Part shown: positions 5,526 to 14,897 of the stretch, one piece after another
Numbering within the stretch: the first letter of the stretch is position 1
Layout of the letters: every line of letters begins with the position of its first letter
Virus record (IMG/VR): IMGVR_UViG_3300044641_003169
Span: 1 to 34,630 of that record
From: a virus
Strand: one strand, 5' to 3'
DNA: 34,630 nucleotides
The notes under the pieces: generated by a model
Seen by the model: the letters and a program-made list of their open reading frames with translations, nothing else
What the model was told of the DNA's origin: nothing
Databases searched by the model: none
Position numbers and translations under genes: made by a program

Positions 5526-6018
5526 ACTCATGCAAATCCTCATAGGCTGCTCCATCGTGATGGTGTGCGCCTGTACCTACATCGTTCTCACGCATAAGCG
5601 CACGCCGGAGATGCGCGTGGTGCTGCCGGGTGATCCGATGAACCGACCGGACATGGCTTCGCCGATCCCGTGGCACACGCAACGCCTGCCACGCGATGCC
5701 ACGCACATCGCATGGATCATGCACGGGAACGGCCACATCGGGCGCGTCCACACGCTCTACATGCAGTCGCTAGAGAACCTCGCGCATGAGGTGATCCGCG
5801 CAAAGAGTCCGTGGGGGCCAATCATCACGCACAGCATCGAACTGGAATGCGATATCCGCGACCGGGGCTGCGTGCCCGACGGCGAGATCATGTACGCCGT
5901 GGCTCGCATCGACGGCGACGGGAACGAATACTGGCTGGGCAAGCGCGGCGACTGGGTGAACCGCTGGGATGTCGATGCGTCGATCTACGATGTCTTTGGC
6001 GCGGACTCGCACCGCTAG
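5518..6018 (+). CDS. Membrane-anchored hypothetical protein (166 aa)
   Basis: The 166-residue product begins with a hydrophobic span (about residues 4-24, MQILIGCSIVMVCACTYIVL), followed by a basic THKR turn and a soluble domain of about 140 residues. This is a signal-anchor topology, although the basic flank after the span may favour an N-out arrangement. The soluble part is rich in His and Trp and contains paired strands (EIMYAVARIDGDGNEYW). No family is recognised. It is the last gene before the rightward terminator. AGGAG precedes the ATG. Confidence 0.75.
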   Translation: MIELMQILIGCSIVMVCACTYIVLTHKRTPEMRVVLPGDPMNRPDMASPIPWHTQRLPRDATHIAWIMHGNGHIGRVHTLYMQSLENLAHEVIRAKSPWGPIITHSIELECDIRDRGCVPDGEIMYAVARIDGDGNEYWLGKRGDWVNRWDVDASIYDVFGADSHR

Positions 6019-6079
6019 CCGCTACAATCATTCTGCTGCGCCGCCGCCCCCATCACTTCGCGGCGCATGCGGGTGTCTC

Positions 6080-6117
6080 GCCCCTGCCGTACTTCCGTGC
6101 GGTAGGGGCTTTTCTTT
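6080..6117 (+). terminator. Strong intrinsic terminator of the rightward block
   Basis: A 13-bp stem (6080-6092 with 6097-6109, two G-U pairs), a TTCC loop and a TTTTCTTT tail form a classical rho-independent terminator for rightward RNA, 62 bp after the last early gene. On the other strand the hairpin has no U-run, so leftward transcription should not stop here. Confidence 0.9.
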
Positions 6118-6130
6118 GTACGCTTCCCGC

Positions 6131-6418
6131 ATGGCAAGGAAGCCACCACCACGCCCACCATCCATCACAGACATGCTGCGCGATGTCGCGGACACGCTGC
6201 GCGACATGAACGCGCACGGACTCGCCGGGGATGTCGAGGCCGCCAGCGAATCGCTCCGCACCATGCTCGACCTAACCAAGTTTGGCGACTGCCTGTTCGG
6301 GGATGAGATACGCAACATCCTGAACATCCGGCACGCGCTCCGGCCACGGAGAGGCACGGCAATCGATCCGATGCACGGGCAGCGCAAAGACCGCCGCGCA
6401 CGCCGTCCAATGCGTTAG
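6131..6418 (+). CDS. Hypothetical protein beyond the terminator (95 aa)
   Basis: I do not recognise the family. The frame encodes 95 residues: a basic Pro-rich start (MARKPPPRPPS), a helical acidic centre (DMLRDVADTLRDMNAHG) and a basic tail (RKDRRARRPMR). The amino-acid make-up looks like a real protein and its stop interlocks with the stop of the convergent tail gene at 6415. However, the ATG lies only 14 bp after a strong terminator, has no ribosome binding site and no promoter that I can see. It may be expressed by read-through, from a leaderless RNA, or not at all. Confidence 0.5.
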   Translation: MARKPPPRPPSITDMLRDVADTLRDMNAHGLAGDVEAASESLRTMLDLTKFGDCLFGDEIRNILNIRHALRPRRGTAIDPMHGQRKDRRARRPMR

Positions 6419-7779
6419 ATCGTCACCAGCGTGTCGGCAAGGGTGTTGGTTCCGGTCAGAGGCAGGTAGATGCCTTGCCGCTCTGCACCCACCCATCTCG
6501 CAAATCCCTTCATGAACAACCCCGTAGTGCTTGGGTCGCTTACAGCCGCGATGGTTCCCGAGTCGTTGATTGCCCAGTCCTTCGCACCGCAAGTGATAAG
6601 GACGGACGGGCCAGCCGCATAGAGGCGGGTCATGGGAGCCAGCACCAATTCATCGATCATCAGCGTGCCCGTGTTAGCAATAGCCGCCGTGCTGTAGATG
6701 TCGAGATAGAGCGTGGTCGGTAGCGCAGACTTGGCGATGCTGAATGTCACGCTTTGCAGGGCGTAGGTCGTGGTCAGGCTGGCGAGGTTCAAGGTGATCG
6801 CAGTTCCGACCACCGTGCCCGAAGCATCACGCAGCGCAACGCCGACCGTCCCCGTAGTCGATGCAGCCACGCGAGCGTAGAAGGTGAGCGCGTAGTCGGT
6901 TTCAGCCTGCACGCTCGTAGGTGCGCCGGAGCCGGACGCGATCTGCTGACGAATGCGGGTGAGCGTCGAGCCGTTGCCGACGAACTGGAGCGCGTAGGTT
7001 CCACGGAACGGCGTGCTGCCCTGCGTCACCTGCGTGCCAGCCGTGCCAGTGACGATCGTCCATGCACGCGGCGTGTTGCTGCTCCAAGATTCAAAATCAC
7101 CGTTGGCAAGAATGCTCACACCCGGTGCGCCGACGCTAGCGGTGATCGCTGCGCTCGTCGCCTGCACCGTGGTGTTCAAGCCAGAGCCACCCGGCCACGC
7201 GATGTTGTTCATGGCGTATGACGAGAATCCCGTAAATGCAAATGTCGCCTCGCCGAAGTTTCCGATGTCTCCGGCCACCGTGCAGTTCATGCGGATGGTT
7301 TCGTTGTACATCTCCTGCAAGTACAGGCTCGACGAGGCTGGACGGAAGGCACGAACCAACACCGAACCCGTGCCTTGATTGCCGCTAGTCGCCGTGTAGG
7401 TCACGCTGCTCGTTCCAACTGCTTGGAACTTGTAGTCGTCGGCAATCATTTGGTCACGCAACTTGCGAAGCGCAGTCTCCATCGTGCCGTCGTATGCGCC
7501 GTAAAGGTCGCGCATATCGTTGATGATCGTGGCCGTGATGCTCTGCTGAATCGCCGCGTAGATCGGAATGCCAAGCGTGGATGAAAGGCCAGTTGAATAG
7601 TTTGTCAACGGCGCAAGGTTTGCCGTGTCCTGCCGGAACTCCGTTCCCTCGTAAAAGGAAAGAACGGTGTTGATGTTGTTGCCTGCATCCCACAACGGCT
7701 GCGTTGTGGTATACACATTGTTCGCATATCCGAACAGCGATCCGAGGCGAGAACCAAAGTCTGGAAGTTGGCTAGGCAT
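6415..7779 (-). CDS. Tail-associated protein with carbohydrate-binding-like module
   Basis: The 454-residue product is the last gene of the leftward morphogenesis block. Its N-terminal 30 residues contain FGSRLGSLFGYA, and a helical region runs to about residue 115. From about residue 225 a module starting ILANGDFESWSSNTPRAW has the jelly-roll pattern of galactose-binding or CBM4/9-like domains. The protein is a distant paralogue of the product of 15342-16646: both share RLG+LFG, WPGGSGxN, the N-x-F-x-SW-x4-P-x2-WT module start, and an ending with W-x-I-x-D and GIxLP. Such modules usually bind surface glycans, so a tail-tip or receptor-binding role is likely (inference). Confidence 0.7.
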   Translation of the reverse strand: MPSQLPDFGSRLGSLFGYANNVYTTTQPLWDAGNNINTVLSFYEGTEFRQDTANLAPLTNYSTGLSSTLGIPIYAAIQQSITATIINDMRDLYGAYDGTMETALRKLRDQMIADDYKFQAVGTSSVTYTATSGNQGTGSVLVRAFRPASSSLYLQEMYNETIRMNCTVAGDIGNFGEATFAFTGFSSYAMNNIAWPGGSGLNTTVQATSAAITASVGAPGVSILANGDFESWSSNTPRAWTIVTGTAGTQVTQGSTPFRGTYALQFVGNGSTLTRIRQQIASGSGAPTSVQAETDYALTFYARVAASTTGTVGVALRDASGTVVGTAITLNLASLTTTYALQSVTFSIAKSALPTTLYLDIYSTAAIANTGTLMIDELVLAPMTRLYAAGPSVLITCGAKDWAINDSGTIAAVSDPSTTGLFMKGFARWVGAERQGIYLPLTGTNTLADTLVTI

Positions 7780-7788
7780 GGGGTCAGT

Positions 7789-8157
7789 TTACCTTTCGGC
7801 TTCCCACTTTCCCATAGGACAACGCTCCGCAGGCAGTCGCACTTTCAGCCACATGAAACAGCCACATTGCCTGCAGCGGTCATTGCTCCACTGGTCGCAT
7901 CCTTTGCATATCGCGAGCCGCCGCTCGGACATGGGACTGTCGGCGGTCACGGAGGCCACTACCGCCTTGGCTGCGCCTGCGATGTAGTGAATAGGGCCGT
8001 GCGCCGGGGGCTGTTTCAAAGCCTGCTGCGCAGCCTCGTCGCGCTGCCAATAGGTTGGATCGGATGCCTGCTGCTGCGCGTGCTTGGCTTGCAGATCGGC
8101 GATCACCGTCTGCATCTCTTGCATGAACAGCAGCGATGATTTGAACTCCGCAGGCAT
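7789..8157 (-). CDS. Tail-region protein with phage zinc-ribbon domain
   Basis: The 122-residue product has a helical N-terminal half and a C-terminal Cys cluster: C84-x2-C87, C95-x2-C98-x-C100 and C113. It lies in the context RLAICKGC, CGCFMWLK and CPMGKW. This is a recurrent small phage domain (RL-x2-C-x2-C to CP-x-GKW) found near tail genes in many phages; it probably binds zinc, but its role is not established. The gene starts in a TAATG overlap with the Cys-rich gene upstream and is followed by the tail gene at 7779. Confidence 0.75.
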   Translation of the reverse strand: MPAEFKSSLLFMQEMQTVIADLQAKHAQQQASDPTYWQRDEAAQQALKQPPAHGPIHYIAGAAKAVVASVTADSPMSERRLAICKGCDQWSNDRCRQCGCFMWLKVRLPAERCPMGKWEAER

Positions 8158-8810
8158 TAGCAGTTGTAGTAAGTTGGGTTGTTACGAACATCTCGACACG
8201 CTGACGGGTCTTTCAGGCAGCAGCATTCATAGCATCCGGGATTCCAAGGAGGATTCGGCTGGTATCTCTGCGCATAAGACTGGTAAACATCGGTTCGAAA
8301 TTCCGGGGGATTGTAAACTGGTGCTCCGCAAGGGTCGCCGTCGCGATAATTCGGAACGACCTTGAAAGATGCTGGAGATGTCCATGTTTTGATAGTGTCC
8401 GGAGGAGTGGTGCAACATTGCTGTACTACTTCGACCTCATACAAAAAGGTGCAGGTTTCTTGCCATGTGGTCGTCAAACGATCATTTGGATCTGCGCCGT
8501 TGATTTCGACATAGGTATCTACGCCCAATCCGACTATGCGTCCCGATCGCGCTTGGTGTTGAGCATCTTCATCAATCGTCTTGCTTTTGCCGTTGCGCGA
8601 AACAAGCGTAAACCAAGTTTGCCCACTCTGTCCGTTGTAACATCGGTTTGCCCAACTCCCAGTTCCGACCATCGTGTATGTCTCGACGATCAAATACACG
8701 CGAGTGAATGAATACATCGGTCTGAAACTAGAGTCAAAACAACTGCACTCGCCCGGAGGCCCGTTGTCCGGTTGTTTGTTGCAGCAGCACTCAATGAGCC
8801 TGTGGCTCAC
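8157..8810 (-). CDS. Cysteine-rich tail-region protein (217 aa)
   Basis: I do not recognise the family. The 217-residue product has 16 cysteines. They cluster at both ends: CCC at residues 8-10 with CSC at 22-24, and near the C-terminus GCYECCC, then single Cys residues ending in the last residue. A central CC pair (QQCCTTPPD) adds to these. The middle is strand-rich with many aromatic residues. It may bind metal ions or form disulfides after release, giving a stable tail-tip piece. Translation starts at GTG, overlapping the previous stop (GTGA). Confidence 0.7.
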   Translation of the reverse strand: MSHRLIECCCNKQPDNGPPGECSCFDSSFRPMYSFTRVYLIVETYTMVGTGSWANRCYNGQSGQTWFTLVSRNGKSKTIDEDAQHQARSGRIVGLGVDTYVEINGADPNDRLTTTWQETCTFLYEVEVVQQCCTTPPDTIKTWTSPASFKVVPNYRDGDPCGAPVYNPPEFRTDVYQSYAQRYQPNPPWNPGCYECCCLKDPSACRDVRNNPTYYNC

Positions 8811-9121
8811 TCAAACACCCCAGAGCCGACCACCGACAGAACGCCACTTGTGACCGCCCATCCTCGCAGTTCATGCCCATCTGGCACAAGGATGTCATTC
8901 AGCGTGAGGAAGTTGTACCCGGTGATGTCGTAGCGATACACTATGAAATCACCAATCTGCGCGAAGGCTCGGCCCGCCGTCACGGCAAGGTAGAAGTGTG
9001 CCGTGCTGTTTAGGCTGTTGCTGACCGTGATGCTCTTGAAGTAGTACGAGCCGCCCGATGCGATCAGCAGCGGGGACTCCGTATCGGTCATCATCTTTCG
9101 CAGAAGGAAGGGCGTACTCAT
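8807..9121 (-). CDS. Small tail-region protein (104 aa)
   Basis: I do not recognise the family. The 104-residue product looks all-beta after a short N-terminal segment (GGSYYFKSITVSNSLNSTAHFYLAVTAG), typical of small virion or tail-tip proteins. It overlaps its neighbours at both ends (ATGA and GTGA), so it is translated together with the large hub-like protein and the Cys-rich protein. Confidence 0.65.
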   Translation of the reverse strand: MSTPFLLRKMMTDTESPLLIASGGSYYFKSITVSNSLNSTAHFYLAVTAGRAFAQIGDFIVYRYDITGYNFLTLNDILVPDGHELRGWAVTSGVLSVVGSGVFE

Positions 9122-11616
9122 TGCTGGATCATACTAGCGATGCTTGCGCTTTCCGTATCACCGATTCCGCTTGCACCGGACTTCTGCCACGCCGGATTCG
9201 GAGCGGTGAATGGCTGCGCAGTCGGACAAGTTACCTCCACTCCATTGGGAGCCATGAGGTAATACATAGTGAATCCGCTAGGGTGCGCGTATTCGTAACA
9301 GGTCGCAACCCCCTCCGGCGCAGTACGAACGATCAGGGTGTCTGTAGCCGCAGCATCGTATCGCAACAAGCCGCCATCAAAGTTCATGGTCGGAGCCTGC
9401 GACAGACTGCCATTCATCTCACACAGATTGATGGCATTGCCGCGTGCGCCGAGAGCCGAATTGCCGAACTCGTTTCCGGGCGCGAACGATCCGTCAAGCA
9501 GGTTATCAGGGAAGACTTCCGTGAACCGATACAGCCACACATATGGCCTACCGTTTACATCTGCCTTCAGAACTTTCTGTTGCTTGAACTTCGCGAGGAA
9601 CGAACGCACGATGCCGCATCGTTTCGGAATGCTGACTAGGTTGGTAAAACCGTTCGCCTGATACTGCGAACCGAGGCCATACGCTTTCACTCGCGGAGTT
9701 GAAATAAAGTGCGGAACGATCAAGGGATCGGTGTTCTCGCCCCACATGCGATACACTAACGGCTTGGAACCGCATCCGAAATACACTTCGTCCCACTGGA
9801 ATCCGCTGCCGGGACTTTGATTCATCGCCGAATTGGCCGCATACGCAGGCAGGCGATTTAGAATCACATTGCCGTCGATGACGAACTGCGCACGCTTGTA
9901 GCGATTGACCACAACCTCAAGCCGTTCCTCAAGGTTGATCGACCAATCCTTTGACCACCACGCACACTTGCCTTTCTTCTTGTTCCACGGAATCGGTGGT
10001 GGGCCAGCCTGCGATGCCATAGCCGGGTCTTCAAACCAACCCTTCGTGCCTGTACTTCCAACGCCATCTGACTCGTAGCCGACGAACGCAGGCACATGAT
10101 CGCCGATGAACTGCACGCGACCGCCATATGGACTGGTGTTGAGTTGGTAATACAACGGCGGACGCGGAGATGCACCAAGCACCGTATCCCTGTCCGCAGT
10201 CTCGTCGCCGGGAACACGCACGCCATCAGTCGATTGCGATGCGCGAACATCAGTAAACACTTGGCTTCTGCCGCCATTCGTTACACCCCAGCATGACACA
10301 TGACGCACCTGATGCACCGTGCCATACAACAACTGGGGAAGTTCGGTTGTGATCTGACTGAAGCCACCACCGACGCGATACGCGGCGTTGTTAGTTTCCC
10401 ACGAACTCAACAGATATCCGTCAGTCGGCCCACGAAGATACTGGCCCGACATGTCGTTGCCGTAGTCAAGTTTGACCAACGACAACTGCATCTTGTAGCG
10501 ATCCCATCTCCACACGCAACCGATGCGACCAGCGATTTCGTCTAACGCTTCGCCGATGCTGCGGCCACGCAGATCAAGGTTCCACAAGTCGCCACGCTTC
10601 TCTTCGATCTGCACGACCTGCTGATACACATAGGTGATCGGCCAGCGATCCCACGACACCTGCGGGTCTTTGGAGTTTGTCTTCGCGACATAGTAGTTCA
10701 GGATTTCATCCGCATACCACTGCTCATCCTTGTACCAAAAGTCCGGGCAAGGCACGCCGATCATGTCGGCGCGATTGATCGCTCCGGACTTCGACAGGGG
10801 AATCGGCGAAGCCATCTGATCGTCAGGTTCGTAAGCCGTGCTGGACTTGCAGGTGTTCGCTACGAAGTGCAGCGGATTGTCTGCCAACATATTCCACTGG
10901 TCGATCAGATATCCAGCCTTGCTGTCCGATCCATACTCTGCCGAAACGAACGATGCGCCCTGCGCCTGCAAAGCAAATCGCGGATCAACAAACTTCAACA
11001 CCCACAATGCCTTGTTGGTTTGCCACGGAGTCTTCGGAATGTTTATTGATCCGTTGATGTCAGCGAGCAACTGAAATGCGGAGGTGTGAATCATGCCACG
11101 CCACCGCATCGCTCGGCCAAGATTCGTTCCGCCAGCCAACGCAATCGTTCCCGAAGCCGGGGCAGCAGCAGCCGCGAGGTCGGCTACAACACCGCCTCGC
11201 GTTCCCGTTTCAAGTTCATCAGGGGTTGCGCCACCACCCGTATTCGGGCCAGTTTGATCGCCGGGATCGTCAGAACCGCCAGTCGATCCGCCTCCAGTAC
11301 CACCGCCACTCGGTTCTGCAAGGACGATGGTAAATCTGTCTCGCTGATCGAAGCCGCTGAACTTCGCCGCTTGCGGAAGCGGATTCTCGCCACCAGACTG
11401 TGTGAAATCCGTAGCCACCAGCAGCGTGCATTCGCAGTATCGACTTGCGCCGAACAACGGAGTCTTGATGTGGTTGATCGAATTAGGATCGAAGCCAGCC
11501 TCGGCAAGCATGGCATCAATCGTTTCGCTTCGGTTGATCACATAGCCAGCGAATACATCTTTGGCTGGCTGCGTAGCATCTTCGCTCCACCAAATCGAAC
11601 CGCGTACTGCTGTCAT
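9118..11616 (-). CDS. Large tail tip/hub-like protein (832 aa)
   Basis: The largest protein of the genome, 832 residues. Residues 1-100 form a compact domain. A Gly/Ser/Asp linker (about 102-130) follows, then a long region of mixed strands with a segment resembling tail hub proteins (RSIGEALDEIAGRIGCVWRW, then DRYKMQLSLVKLDYG). The C-terminal third is strand-rich. Together with the 637-residue protein upstream it probably builds the tail tip or baseplate hub. The ATG at 11616 is used because it overlaps the upstream stop (ATGA); the open frame extends 195 bp further, but into that neighbour. The assignment rests on position and a weak fold resemblance. Confidence 0.7.
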   Translation of the reverse strand: MTAVRGSIWWSEDATQPAKDVFAGYVINRSETIDAMLAEAGFDPNSINHIKTPLFGASRYCECTLLVATDFTQSGGENPLPQAAKFSGFDQRDRFTIVLAEPSGGGTGGGSTGGSDDPGDQTGPNTGGGATPDELETGTRGGVVADLAAAAAPASGTIALAGGTNLGRAMRWRGMIHTSAFQLLADINGSINIPKTPWQTNKALWVLKFVDPRFALQAQGASFVSAEYGSDSKAGYLIDQWNMLADNPLHFVANTCKSSTAYEPDDQMASPIPLSKSGAINRADMIGVPCPDFWYKDEQWYADEILNYYVAKTNSKDPQVSWDRWPITYVYQQVVQIEEKRGDLWNLDLRGRSIGEALDEIAGRIGCVWRWDRYKMQLSLVKLDYGNDMSGQYLRGPTDGYLLSSWETNNAAYRVGGGFSQITTELPQLLYGTVHQVRHVSCWGVTNGGRSQVFTDVRASQSTDGVRVPGDETADRDTVLGASPRPPLYYQLNTSPYGGRVQFIGDHVPAFVGYESDGVGSTGTKGWFEDPAMASQAGPPPIPWNKKKGKCAWWSKDWSINLEERLEVVVNRYKRAQFVIDGNVILNRLPAYAANSAMNQSPGSGFQWDEVYFGCGSKPLVYRMWGENTDPLIVPHFISTPRVKAYGLGSQYQANGFTNLVSIPKRCGIVRSFLAKFKQQKVLKADVNGRPYVWLYRFTEVFPDNLLDGSFAPGNEFGNSALGARGNAINLCEMNGSLSQAPTMNFDGGLLRYDAAATDTLIVRTAPEGVATCYEYAHPSGFTMYYLMAPNGVEVTCPTAQPFTAPNPAWQKSGASGIGDTESASIASMIQQ

Positions 11617-13526
11617 CCGACGAAATCCTGTTGGGTTTCGTTGCCGTTGGTATCGACCTGCTTCATGCTGAACTTGTTCATGCCGCTGAACGGATTGCGA
11701 CCCTGATACGCTTCGTCGGGCGAATACACCAATCGGGCAGGCCCGATAGATTCCGCACCGCCAACCAACGCAGAACCTATTGCGGCGGATGCTCCGATGC
11801 GCCTGCTCCATCGGCTATTGGTTGTCTGAATCTGAATTGAGCGTTCGGCCATCACCTTCCACACGATACGGCCACCCGCGTCCGGAGAAGCGTGGTCTAC
11901 GACGATCTTCTGTGACTTCACAATGAATGGATCGCCATTCACGCTCGGCCACGGAATCGGGTTAGATCGGTTGCTAGTGACCATCATTACTTTCTGATGC
12001 ACCAGCACAACGGGGGCGCGAACCTGCATGGGCATCAAGAACGCTGCGCCAGTCGGTTCGATAAAGGCCATGCCCGAGTCAACGATCTCGTAGAACTGCG
12101 ACGATTGGCTTTCGCGAATGCAGTTGTCTTTGAAGCCAAGGTCTTTGTCCTTCTTGACATAATCATCCGTCGCCGTTTCTTGAGGCAGAGTCGCATCGGG
12201 TGTCTGCGTCGGCTTGTCTGTATTCGCCGGAACGCCGGGGTCTTCGCCGCTGTTCTGAACGACTTCAATGACTTCTGTCAAGCCTTGGCACACTTGGAAC
12301 TTCAACGGATCGACCGTTGCCTGTCCCATCGTGTAGCCGTGACCAAGTTGATACGGATCAGGAACACCAGTCGCTCCCTGCGTTTTGGCAGCGAGTGAAG
12401 TAAACATCTTCGTCACTACAGTGACGGGAGCCTGCAAGACGCTGGGGTCTGTTCCTCGCGCAACAATCGTGACCGACACCTTGTTGTCGGTGTAGATGTT
12501 GGGTTCGCTGATCGTAATGGACTCAACGATGTCGTTGTTTGGCGGAACCCAAGTGATGCGAGCAGTGCTAGCAATGAAGATGTATTCGATGATCGCTGCC
12601 GGATCGGTGTTGCGATCACAACGCAAAGACATTTCAAATGTCTTACGACCGAACAAGCCGGGATTGTCAGCGAGCGATCTCTCAAAGGTAAATGACGCAT
12701 CGCCATCCGGGTTTCGGATGTTGCCTGCTCGCGTTCCGTTGGGATTCGGAGCAAGATCGGACGGCATCTGCCGGAACAGTTCCTTGTCCGTCACATTCCA
12801 AGTCAGCGTTCGCAGCGATGGCGTGACCGTGTATTCCTGCCGCTGTCGCCGCCACTGATCGCCGGGAAGGGTCGGAGTCACAAGCCTGCGATACAGATCG
12901 GGATAGGGGCCGCGATCATTGTTCTCAATCGTGGTCGGCCCCCAAGTCGTCTGCTTACCGACCGGATTGTTTTGGTTAGTTGAGTTAGACCATGCAGCCG
13001 ACACTTCAAGTGTTCCGCTGTAGTGATGCGTCAAGAAGCCAGCCGTATCAATTTCAGTCGTGATCTGAAAGTCGAATCGCTGAACGCGCTGCTCTGCACA
13101 AGAGAACCACTTGAAATGAAACGCGACAAAGAACGCGGCGTTGCTGTTCTTGCCATACATCTTCGTAATGGTTACTTGAGTCAGCGGCCCGTTTCGTGAG
13201 TCGCTCAAAGACACGGGAACTGCATTTGGAGTAGTGCCATCGTTGCCTTCGCTATTCGCGCAAAGCGTATTAAACACTCCGGCGGTCATGTCATCGAACC
13301 GATAAAGCAGTGGCTTTCGCGGTTCATTCAGCAGGGCGCGAATCGCATCAATCGTGTCCATGCTGTTCGCTGCGTATCCCGAATCGCCCGTGTGAACAAC
13401 GCCGACCCCCTCCAGTTCATACATTCGACCATTTGAGTTGAATGACTCGCCGGGGTATTCGTTCGTGGCCGCGAATCGGTCGATGCGCGCACGCTGAATG
13501 ACAATGCCGTTGTATTTGATCTGCAT
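11613..13526 (-). CDS. Tail tip structural protein (637 aa)
   Basis: The 637-residue product begins MQIKYNGIVIQRARID, like distal-tail or hub proteins that start with a short strand pair, and is largely beta-structured. A low-complexity Pro/Thr/Asp stretch lies near residue 450 (NTDKPTQTPDATLPQETATD). Its place directly after the tape measure gene is where distal tail and baseplate proteins usually lie. I cannot assign a precise family. The start follows the tape measure stop (TAAATG). Confidence 0.7.
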   Translation of the reverse strand: MQIKYNGIVIQRARIDRFAATNEYPGESFNSNGRMYELEGVGVVHTGDSGYAANSMDTIDAIRALLNEPRKPLLYRFDDMTAGVFNTLCANSEGNDGTTPNAVPVSLSDSRNGPLTQVTITKMYGKNSNAAFFVAFHFKWFSCAEQRVQRFDFQITTEIDTAGFLTHHYSGTLEVSAAWSNSTNQNNPVGKQTTWGPTTIENNDRGPYPDLYRRLVTPTLPGDQWRRQRQEYTVTPSLRTLTWNVTDKELFRQMPSDLAPNPNGTRAGNIRNPDGDASFTFERSLADNPGLFGRKTFEMSLRCDRNTDPAAIIEYIFIASTARITWVPPNNDIVESITISEPNIYTDNKVSVTIVARGTDPSVLQAPVTVVTKMFTSLAAKTQGATGVPDPYQLGHGYTMGQATVDPLKFQVCQGLTEVIEVVQNSGEDPGVPANTDKPTQTPDATLPQETATDDYVKKDKDLGFKDNCIRESQSSQFYEIVDSGMAFIEPTGAAFLMPMQVRAPVVLVHQKVMMVTSNRSNPIPWPSVNGDPFIVKSQKIVVDHASPDAGGRIVWKVMAERSIQIQTTNSRWSRRIGASAAIGSALVGGAESIGPARLVYSPDEAYQGRNPFSGMNKFSMKQVDTNGNETQQDFVG

Positions 13527-14897
13527 TTATGGCCTGAATGCGGGACGCGGTGGTGGCGTTGGGCCGAACTGCGAAGAACCCAAGCCGGAGAAAGTGGACA
13601 ATGCCCACAAGTTGATCGTCGGGATACCAGCAGGAGCCGGATTGCTTGCGTTGTAGTTCTTGCGGAACCGCTTCAGTTCTTCAAGCGTGTCGGCAATCGT
13701 AATGTTCATTTCTTCGATGTTCATTCCCGCTTGAACGCCAAGGCCAAGACCTGTCGCCCCGCCAGCAATGGCTCCGATCTTCGCACCGAGAATCGCACCG
13801 GGAATCGCGCCAACACCTCCGAACAACGCGCCGATGCCGCCACCGATCAACGCACCTGCTGCTCCGCCGATGCCAGCACCTCCAACTGCCCCAGTCGCCC
13901 CGAGCGCAATCGCACCGCCAGTGCCGCCAAACATATCTCCGATGCCCTTCAGGACTTCAAGGATGCCGATGACTGCACCGAGAATCAAATCCAACACTCC
14001 GGCGATCAACGGTGCAAGAGCCTTCAGAATGCCAGCCAGCAATGCGGACAGGCCACCCCAAATAGCAGCAAGAGCCGTCTTGATGGGAGTCATTGCATCC
14101 ATCAGGATCAACTGGCTTGTCGCAATCGCATTTGCCAATGGGCCAAGAGCCTCGCCCATAGCCATGCGCTGCTGCATCTCGCCAACCTGAAGTCGCGCAG
14201 CCGCTACTGCGCCGCCGTAGGACAATTTTGCCGCTTCGATTGTCGAGCGTGCCCATTCTTCGGATGCTTGGATTGCCTTGCCGAGAGCATCAGCCAACCC
14301 CACCAGCAGACCTGTGCTTAAAGCAATCGCAGCACCAGCCAACGAGATGCCTGCGGCAACGCTGCCGATCTTTCCGCCCATCTGAATCAAGCCATCAAGC
14401 ACACCGCCGCTAGAGAAGATGCCCTGACCGATGCTGTCGAACGCATCCTGCAACGGCTTGATGCGCTTTGATAACGCATCGCCCTTCGACTCTTCTTCCG
14501 TGTCCGCAGCAGTCTTGGATGCCGTTCGCAAATCGGACACAGCCGAAGCCGTATCGGCGACCGTTCCATCTAGCATCCTCATGCCACCCGAACTCTGTCG
14601 CGTGAAGTTCGCAAACTGATCCAGCATCACCGAGATGCGTGCCAACGAATCGTTGACCGACTTGAGGTGAACCGTCAGTTTGCCGAGATGGCCCTGCATT
14701 CCTGCGCTCGACAGGAACACGGTGTTCAACTTATCAATGCCCTGCGACAGCCGGATAGCAGAGTCGCCTAGATGCCCCACAGCGTCCGCAGATGCTCCGG
14801 TGGCCCCAGCGGGGGCTTGACCTCCCGGGCCGCCCATTGGGGTCGCTGCTTGGCCTGCAAACCGAATGTCGATATGTCCCAGTGATTCGTCAGCCAT
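13527..14897 (-). CDS. Tape measure protein
   Basis: The 456-residue product has the typical make-up of a small tape measure protein. A polar, helical N-terminal half contains heptad-like stretches (residues about 45-160). Long hydrophobic Gly/Ala/Leu/Ile regions follow (about 165-220 and 265-390), with glycine-zipper runs such as GGAGIGGAAGALIGGG, and a Pro-rich end (PTPPPRPAF). It lies between the chaperone/tail tube genes and the tail tip genes, as expected. By the usual ratio of about 0.15 nm per residue the tail would be roughly 70 nm long. An ATG at 14897 is preferred over a TTG six bases upstream. Confidence 0.85.
   Translation of the reverse strand: MADESLGHIDIRFAGQAATPMGGPGGQAPAGATGASADAVGHLGDSAIRLSQGIDKLNTVFLSSAGMQGHLGKLTVHLKSVNDSLARISVMLDQFANFTRQSSGGMRMLDGTVADTASAVSDLRTASKTAADTEEESKGDALSKRIKPLQDAFDSIGQGIFSSGGVLDGLIQMGGKIGSVAAGISLAGAAIALSTGLLVGLADALGKAIQASEEWARSTIEAAKLSYGGAVAAARLQVGEMQQRMAMGEALGPLANAIATSQLILMDAMTPIKTALAAIWGGLSALLAGILKALAPLIAGVLDLILGAVIGILEVLKGIGDMFGGTGGAIALGATGAVGGAGIGGAAGALIGGGIGALFGGVGAIPGAILGAKIGAIAGGATGLGLGVQAGMNIEEMNITIADTLEELKRFRKNYNASNPAPAGIPTINLWALSTFSGLGSSQFGPTPPPRPAFRP

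Noticed and set aside
6018-6068. A 17-codon minus-strand peptide starting after GAGACACCC at 6071-6080.
   Set aside because: It has no promoter or purine-rich ribosome site and is too short to support.
6028-6387. A minus-strand gene opposite 6131-6418.
   Set aside because: The composition is Arg/Ser-rich and shadow-like, and it would run through the terminator stem; the plus-strand frame looks more protein-like.
11617-11811. A longer N-terminus for the large tail tip protein.
   Set aside because: The extra residues are Arg/Gln-rich and look like a shadow of the overlapping tail gene; the ATG at 11616 has an ATGA overlap.
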